Shown here piece after piece: positions 1-4,896 of a stretch of 8,745 nt of DNA. This stretch comes from Bacteroidaceae bacterium. Lineage in GTDB: Bacteria; Bacteroidota; Bacteroidia; Bacteroidales; Bacteroidaceae. Every line of letters begins with the position of its first letter. Position 1 is the first letter of the stretch. The notes beneath the pieces were generated by a model. That model saw only the letters and a list, made by a program, of their open reading frames with translations, had not been told where the DNA came from and made no database searches. Position numbers and translations under genes: made by a program. The stretch lies in contig JAFYYO010000155.1 in assembly GCA_017557475.1 (NCBI GenBank), positions 1 to 8,745 on the forward strand. The letters run 5' to 3'.

Positions 1-1
1 C

Positions 2-1594
2 ATGAAGGCGCCAGTTGGAGAGGAGTATATGTTTCGCGAAAGGGCTGAGGGGAAAGAGGCGATTACGGAGATTTTCAATCATGTTCAAGGTTGGGAAGAG
101 GCTTCGCTCTTCATGGGCCATTTGCGCTACTCGACGACGGGCAAGAGCGGTCTGCAATACATTCATCCTTTCCTGCGTCGCAACAATTGGCGGGCCAAGA
201 ACCTGTGTCTTTGCGGCAATTTCAACATGACGAACATCGACGAAATCTTCGAGAAAATCGTCCAACAAGGCCAGTCTCCTCGCATGTTCGGCGACAGTTA
301 TATCACGCTAGAATGGATGGGGCATAGGCTTGACCGAGAGGTAGAGCGCAACTTCAATGCAGCCAAGCGAATCGGACTTCAGGACCTCGACATCACCCAC
401 TACATCGACGACCATGTGGATATGAGCCGAGTGCTGCGAAGTGCCCTTCCAGACTACGATGGCGGTTATGTGCTTTGTGGTCTTACTGGTAGCGGCGAGA
501 TGTTTGCAGTCCGCGACCCTTGGGGCATCCGACCTGCTTTCTACTATCAGGACGACGAGATAGTAGCGGTTGCAAGCGAGCGACCTGTCTTGCAAACCAC
601 TTTCGACCTATCTGCCGACCAAGTCCAGGAGATTCCACCTGGCCAGGCTCTTATCGTGAGCAGTCACGGAGAAGCGAAGACCGACATCATCATGCCTCAA
701 AAAGGCGATTACCAATGCAGTTTCGAACGCATCTATTTTAGTCGCGGCTCCGATAGCGAAATTTATCAGGAACGCAAGCGGCTGGGCGAACAATTAACAA
801 AGCCTATTCTTCGAGCCATCGACATCGATACGGAGCATTCCGTCTTTTCGTTCATCCCCAACACAGCCGAAGTGGCTTTCTACGGAATGGTGGAAGGCTT
901 CCGCAGGCAAGGGCTGGATGTAAGGACGGAAAAGGTGGCGTGGAAGGACATCAAGCTGCGGACGTTCATCACCGAAGCTGGAGCCAGAAACGACCTTGCG
1001 GCTCATGTCTATGACATTACTTACGGCTGTCTTGAACCCTACAAGGACAACCTCGTCATCATCGACGACTCAATTGTTCGCGGCACAACTTTGAAAGAGA
1101 GCATCTTCAAGATTCTCGACCGTCTGCATCCGAAAAAGATAGTGATGGTAAGCAGTTCGCCGCAGGTTCGCTATCCCGATTTCTACGGCATCGATATGGC
1201 TCAGTTGGAAGAACTTTGTGCTTTCAGAGCCGCTATCGCTTTGCTGGAAGAAAGGGGAATGTGGCAGGTAATTGCAGACACTTATGAGGCCTGCAAAAAT
1301 AGCCTCACCCCTAACCCCTCTCCAAAAGGCGAGGGGAACTTCGTTCAGGCCATTTACAAGCCGTTCTCGGTTGAGGAGATTAACGACAAAATGGTCGAAA
1401 TGATGCGGCCTCAAGGTATGGAAGCGCCGATAGAACTCGTCTTCCAAAGCATAGAAGGTCTCCATACAGCTATTCCGAATCATCATGGCGACTGGTATTT
1501 TACGGGCGATTATCCAACTCCTGGCGGCATTCGTCGCGTAAACGAGGCATTTGTCAATTGGTATGAGAATCATCAAAACGGTATAACGAAATAA
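2..1594 (+). CDS. purF: Amidophosphoribosyltransferase (PurF-type), 5'-truncated by the window edge
   Basis: Would transfer glutamine amide nitrogen to PRPP to make phosphoribosylamine, the first step of purine synthesis, in the cytoplasm. 530 residues are visible. The Met at base 2 is very probably internal: the text following it (GEEYMFRERAEG) lies well inside the long Bacteroidetes form of this enzyme, so the catalytic N-terminal Cys and early residues are upstream of the window. Visible motifs (residues from base 2): class II glutaminase signatures GHLRYSTTG (39-47) and CGNFNMTN (71-78), RDPWGIRP (171-178), and the PRPP-binding loop VIIDDSIVRGTT (from 352). A C-terminal extension follows the phosphoribosyltransferase domain. 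Residues 434-445 (SLTPNPSPKGEG) are a repeat-derived insertion between conserved blocks. The text is divergent from classical PurF (for example SSSPQVRYPDFYGID), so it may be a paralogue whose exact role differs. First visible gene of the amidotransferase operon. Confidence 0.88.
   Translation: MKAPVGEEYMFRERAEGKEAITEIFNHVQGWEEASLFMGHLRYSTTGKSGLQYIHPFLRRNNWRAKNLCLCGNFNMTNIDEIFEKIVQQGQSPRMFGDSYITLEWMGHRLDREVERNFNAAKRIGLQDLDITHYIDDHVDMSRVLRSALPDYDGGYVLCGLTGSGEMFAVRDPWGIRPAFYYQDDEIVAVASERPVLQTTFDLSADQVQEIPPGQALIVSSHGEAKTDIIMPQKGDYQCSFERIYFSRGSDSEIYQERKRLGEQLTKPILRAIDIDTEHSVFSFIPNTAEVAFYGMVEGFRRQGLDVRTEKVAWKDIKLRTFITEAGARNDLAAHVYDITYGCLEPYKDNLVIIDDSIVRGTTLKESIFKILDRLHPKKIVMVSSSPQVRYPDFYGIDMAQLEELCAFRAAIALLEERGMWQVIADTYEACKNSLTPNPSPKGEGNFVQAIYKPFSVEEINDKMVEMMRPQGMEAPIELVFQSIEGLHTAIPNHHGDWYFTGDYPTPGGIRRVNEAFVNWYENHQNGITK
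1301..1337 (+). repeat. Short palindromic repeat inserted in frame in purF (copy 1)
   Basis: A 37-base stretch matches 33 of 37 bases of a second copy at 5311-5347. Its core is an inverted repeat, CCCCTC (1315-1320) and GAGGGG (1331-1336), extended inward by CC/GG around an AAAA loop after one mismatch. It is read in the purF frame as SLTPNPSPKGEG and adds 12 codons without shifting the frame. From memory, peptide strings of this kind occur in many unrelated predicted proteins of Bacteroidetes and other phyla, which fits a dispersed REP-like element; I could not check this. Confidence 0.85.
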
Positions 1595-1605
1595 CGAGAG
1601 AAAGC

Positions 1606-3204
1606 ATGAAGACCAGTTACATCTTTGTTACAGGCGGCGTAGTCTCTTCTTTGGGCAAAGGCATTATTTCTGCCAGCATCGGCAAGTTGCTCCAGGCTCG
1701 CGGCTACAAGGTCACGATTCAGAAGTTCGACCCCTACATCAACATTGACCCTGGGACATTGAATCCCTACGAGCATGGCGAGTGTTACGTCACAGAGGAC
1801 GGCTTCGAGACAGACCTCGACCTCGGCCACTATGAGCGTTTTACAGGCATTCATACCACTCGCAACAACTCCATTACCACAGGTCGCATCTACAAGACCG
1901 TTATCGACCGCGAGCGTCATGGCGACTATTTGGGCAAGACCATTCAGGTTGTGCCTCATATCACGGACGAGATAAAAAGGAGGATGCTCCGCGAAGACGA
2001 GCAGGGCGAGGATTGGGATTTCGTTATAACCGAAGTGGGCGGTACCATTGGCGACATTGAGAGCGCTCCCTTCATGGAAGCGATTCGACAACTCAGATGG
2101 CAGTTGGGAAGGAGCGCTGTCTGCGTACACCTGACCTATGTTCCTTATTTGAAAGCGGCTGACGAATTGAAAACCAAACCTACGCAACATAGTGTTAAGG
2201 AGTTGCAAGGAATGGGCATCCAGCCCGACATTTTGGTACTTCGTACTGAACGCCACCTCGACGATAGCATGCGTATGAAGGTGGCTTCTTTCTGTAATGT
2301 GGACCTTGAATGTGTGGTGCAGAGCGAAGATATGCCCAGCATTTATGAGGTGCCAGTCAATATGCAACATCAAGGATTGGATGCAGCCATTATGCGCAAG
2401 ATTGGCATTCCCGTAGGCGAGACACCCGCTATGAAAGCTTGGCGCGATTTCCTCGAGAAACAACGCAATGCCACTCATGAGGTACATATCGGTTTGGTTG
2501 GTAAGTACGACCTCCAAGATGCCTACAAAAGCATTCGCGAGAGTCTGAACTTGGCCGGCATCTATAATGATGTGAAAGCTAAGTTGCACTTTGTGAATAG
2601 CGAGGAAATTACCAAAGAAAATGTGGCCGAGAAACTTGAGGGCTTGCAGGGAATCGTGGTGTGTCCGGGCTTTGGCCAGCGCGGTATCGAGGGCAAAATC
2701 ATCGCAGCAGAATATACTCGAACCCACGATATTCCGACTTTCGGTATTTGTCTCGGTATGCAGATGATGGTCATTGAGTTTGCTCGAAATGTATTGGGAT
2801 ACAAGGATGCTAATAGTGCAGAAATGAATCCAGATACACCTCATAACGTCATAGATATCATGGAAGAGCAGAAGAGCATCACTCAAATGGGTGGAACTAT
2901 GCGACTTGGAGCTTACGAATGTGAGTTGCGCGAAGGCAGTCGTGTTTATGAGGCTTATAACGAAAAGCCGCTTATCAGCGAAAGACATCGTCATCGTTAC
3001 GAGTTCAACAACCAATATAAGGAAGAATACGAAAAGGCTGGGATGAAATGCGTCGGTATCAATCCGACAGCTAATCTTGTTGAAATTGTCGAGATTCCAG
3101 AGAAGAAGTGGTACATCGGCACCCAGTTCCATCCCGAATACCGCTCGACGGTTCTGCATCCGCACCCTCTCTTTATGAGTTTCATTAAAGCTTGCATTAA
3201 CTAA
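1606..3204 (+). CDS. pyrG: CTP synthase (glutamine-hydrolysing)
   Basis: Converts UTP to CTP using ATP and ammonia from glutamine; the last step of de novo pyrimidine nucleotide synthesis, cytoplasmic, active as a tetramer in the family. 532 residues, close to the usual length of about 545. The N-terminal synthetase domain begins with the P-loop GGVVSSLGKG (10-19, Lys18), followed by DPYINIDPGT (42-51) and the metal-binding Asp72 within the segment DLDLGHYERF. The C-terminal class I glutaminase domain has an oxyanion-type segment CPGFGQRG, the nucleophile Cys382 in GICLGMQ and His509/Glu511 in QFHPEY. All key residues that I can place are present, so it should be active. The start ATG lies 11 bases after the purF stop and begins the conserved MKTSYIFVTGG text, so the start is secure. 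An antisense open frame of similar size covers it but is a shadow. Confidence 0.97.
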   Translation: MKTSYIFVTGGVVSSLGKGIISASIGKLLQARGYKVTIQKFDPYINIDPGTLNPYEHGECYVTEDGFETDLDLGHYERFTGIHTTRNNSITTGRIYKTVIDRERHGDYLGKTIQVVPHITDEIKRRMLREDEQGEDWDFVITEVGGTIGDIESAPFMEAIRQLRWQLGRSAVCVHLTYVPYLKAADELKTKPTQHSVKELQGMGIQPDILVLRTERHLDDSMRMKVASFCNVDLECVVQSEDMPSIYEVPVNMQHQGLDAAIMRKIGIPVGETPAMKAWRDFLEKQRNATHEVHIGLVGKYDLQDAYKSIRESLNLAGIYNDVKAKLHFVNSEEITKENVAEKLEGLQGIVVCPGFGQRGIEGKIIAAEYTRTHDIPTFGICLGMQMMVIEFARNVLGYKDANSAEMNPDTPHNVIDIMEEQKSITQMGGTMRLGAYECELREGSRVYEAYNEKPLISERHRHRYEFNNQYKEEYEKAGMKCVGINPTANLVEIVEIPEKKWYIGTQFHPEYRSTVLHPHPLFMSFIKACIN

Positions 3205-3217
3205 AAATCAACATATT

Positions 3218-4885
3218 ATGTGTGGAATAGTTTCAATTCTAAAGATAAAGAAGCAGACTCCAGAACTGCGACAAAAGGCTTTGCAAATGAGTCATAAGAT
3301 TCGCCATCGTGGTCCTGATTGGAGCGGAATCTATTGTGGCGGTTCTGCCATTCTTGCTCACGAACGTCTTTCTATAGTTGACCCCGAAAGTGGTGGACAG
3401 CCGCTCTTCTCGCCTGACCGCAAGCAGGTTTTGGCTGTGAATGGCGAAATCTATAATCATCAGGAAATCCGCCGTCGCTATGCCGGACAATATGACTTTC
3501 AGACAGGAAGCGATTGCGAAGTGATTCTGGCACTTTATCGCGACAAGGGCGTCAACTTCCTGGAAGATATTTCGGGCATCTTCGCTTTTGTGCTTTATGA
3601 TGAGGAAAAGGATGCGTTCCTGATTGCTCGCGACCCAATTGGTGTGATACCTCTTTATATTGGTTATGACAGCGACGGAAAGGTCTATGTGGCTTCGGAA
3701 CTGAAGGCGCTCGAAGGGCAGTGCGAAAGGTATGAGCCTTTCCTGCCTGGCCATTATCTTTGGAGCAAAGACGGATTGACTCAGCAGCGGTATTATCATC
3801 GGGATTGGATGGATTATGAGGCTGTGAAGGACAATCCTGCTTCGGTTGAGGATATTCGCACCTCATTGACGGCGGCTGTGAAACGACAACTGATGAGCGA
3901 TGTACCTTATGGCGTGCTTCTTTCTGGCGGTCTGGACTCCTCTGTCGTCTCTGCAATTGCAGAAAAGTTCAGCGAGCACAGAATCGAGGATAACTCGCAG
4001 ACAAGAGCCTATTGGCCGCGCTTGCACTCTTTTGCAGTAGGACTGAAAGGTGCTCCCGATTTGGAGAAAGCGCGACTTGTGGCCGAGCACATCGGAACCG
4101 TTCACCACGAAATCAACTACACGATTCAGGAAGGGCTGGATGCCATTCGAGATGTGATTTATTTCATCGAGACTTACGATGTAACGACGGTTCGAGCTTC
4201 TACGCCAATGTATCTTTTGGCTCGCGTCATCAAGTCGATGGGCATCAAGATGGTGCTCAGCGGCGAAGGTGCGGACGAGATCTTCGGCGGTTATCTCTAC
4301 TTCCACAAAGCGCCTAATGCAAAGGCTTTCCACGAAGAGACGGTTCGCAAGCTTGGCAAACTTTATCTCTACGATTGTCTGAGAGCCAACAAGAGTCTTT
4401 CGGCTTGGGGCGTTGAAGGTCGTGTACCTTTCCTCGATAAGGAGTTCCTCGATGTGGCAATGCGGACAAACCCAGAGGCAAAGATGTGTCCTGGCTCCAC
4501 AATCGAGAAGAAGATTGTTCGAGAGGCCTTTGCCGATATGTTGCCTGAAGAAATTGCTTGGAGGCAAAAGGAGCAGTTCAGCGATGGTGTGGGCTATAGT
4601 TGGATTGACACCTTGAAGAAGATAACCTCCGAAGCCGTGACCGATGAGCAGATGGCCCATGCTGCAGAGCGTTTCCCAATCAATCCGCCACTCAACAAGG
4701 AAGAATACTACTACCGCAGCATTTTTGCGGAGCATTTCCCAAGCGAATCTGCGGCTCGAAGCGTAAACCAAGAGGCAAGTGTGGCTTGCTCTACAGCCAT
4801 CGCTCTCGAATGGGATGCTGCTTTCAAGAACATGAACGACCCAAGCGGACGAGCTGTAAAAGGAGTACACGAACAAGCATATTGA
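3218..4885 (+). CDS. asnB: Asparagine synthase B (glutamine-hydrolysing)
   Basis: Makes asparagine from aspartate, ATP and glutamine-derived ammonia, through a beta-aspartyl-AMP intermediate. 555 residues, matching the AsnB family (554 in E. coli). The protein begins MCGIVSI, so Cys2 becomes the N-terminal nucleophile after Met removal; this fixes the start. The class II glutaminase domain also shows RHRGPDWSG and AVNGEIYNH, with GSDCEVI later. The synthetase domain has the ATP pyrophosphatase loop SGGLDSS (236-242) and the conserved SGEGADEIFGGY (from Ser348), then GRVPFLDKEF. The last roughly 40 residues run into a variable tail typical of the family. It starts 13 bases after pyrG, with an A/T-rich leader and no clear Shine-Dalgarno sequence, and ends 11 bases before the carA start, consistent with co-transcription. 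No lesion seen. Confidence 0.97.
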   Translation: MCGIVSILKIKKQTPELRQKALQMSHKIRHRGPDWSGIYCGGSAILAHERLSIVDPESGGQPLFSPDRKQVLAVNGEIYNHQEIRRRYAGQYDFQTGSDCEVILALYRDKGVNFLEDISGIFAFVLYDEEKDAFLIARDPIGVIPLYIGYDSDGKVYVASELKALEGQCERYEPFLPGHYLWSKDGLTQQRYYHRDWMDYEAVKDNPASVEDIRTSLTAAVKRQLMSDVPYGVLLSGGLDSSVVSAIAEKFSEHRIEDNSQTRAYWPRLHSFAVGLKGAPDLEKARLVAEHIGTVHHEINYTIQEGLDAIRDVIYFIETYDVTTVRASTPMYLLARVIKSMGIKMVLSGEGADEIFGGYLYFHKAPNAKAFHEETVRKLGKLYLYDCLRANKSLSAWGVEGRVPFLDKEFLDVAMRTNPEAKMCPGSTIEKKIVREAFADMLPEEIAWRQKEQFSDGVGYSWIDTLKKITSEAVTDEQMAHAAERFPINPPLNKEEYYYRSIFAEHFPSESAARSVNQEASVACSTAIALEWDAAFKNMNDPSGRAVKGVHEQAY

Positions 4886-4896
4886 TAAAAGATACG

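Noticed and set aside
1301..1347. Hairpin in purF as a transcription terminator
   Set aside because: It is internal to an intact coding frame, has no T-tract, and a near copy exists in CarA, so a dispersed repeat explains it better.
1573..3165. A 530-codon antisense open frame covering nearly all of pyrG
   Set aside because: It mirrors the pyrG codons, its translation resembles no family I know, and pyrG on the other strand has every catalytic motif. Long antisense frames of this kind arise from codon bias.
3863..4876. A 337-codon antisense open frame opposite asnB
   Set aside because: It lies wholly inside a clearly functional asnB and its predicted protein shows no recognisable domain or gene context.
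4786..4896. A 37-residue N-terminal extension of the carA-carB frame
   Set aside because: It overlaps the end of asnB, has no CarA similarity, and the ATG at 4897 begins directly with the conserved CarA text.
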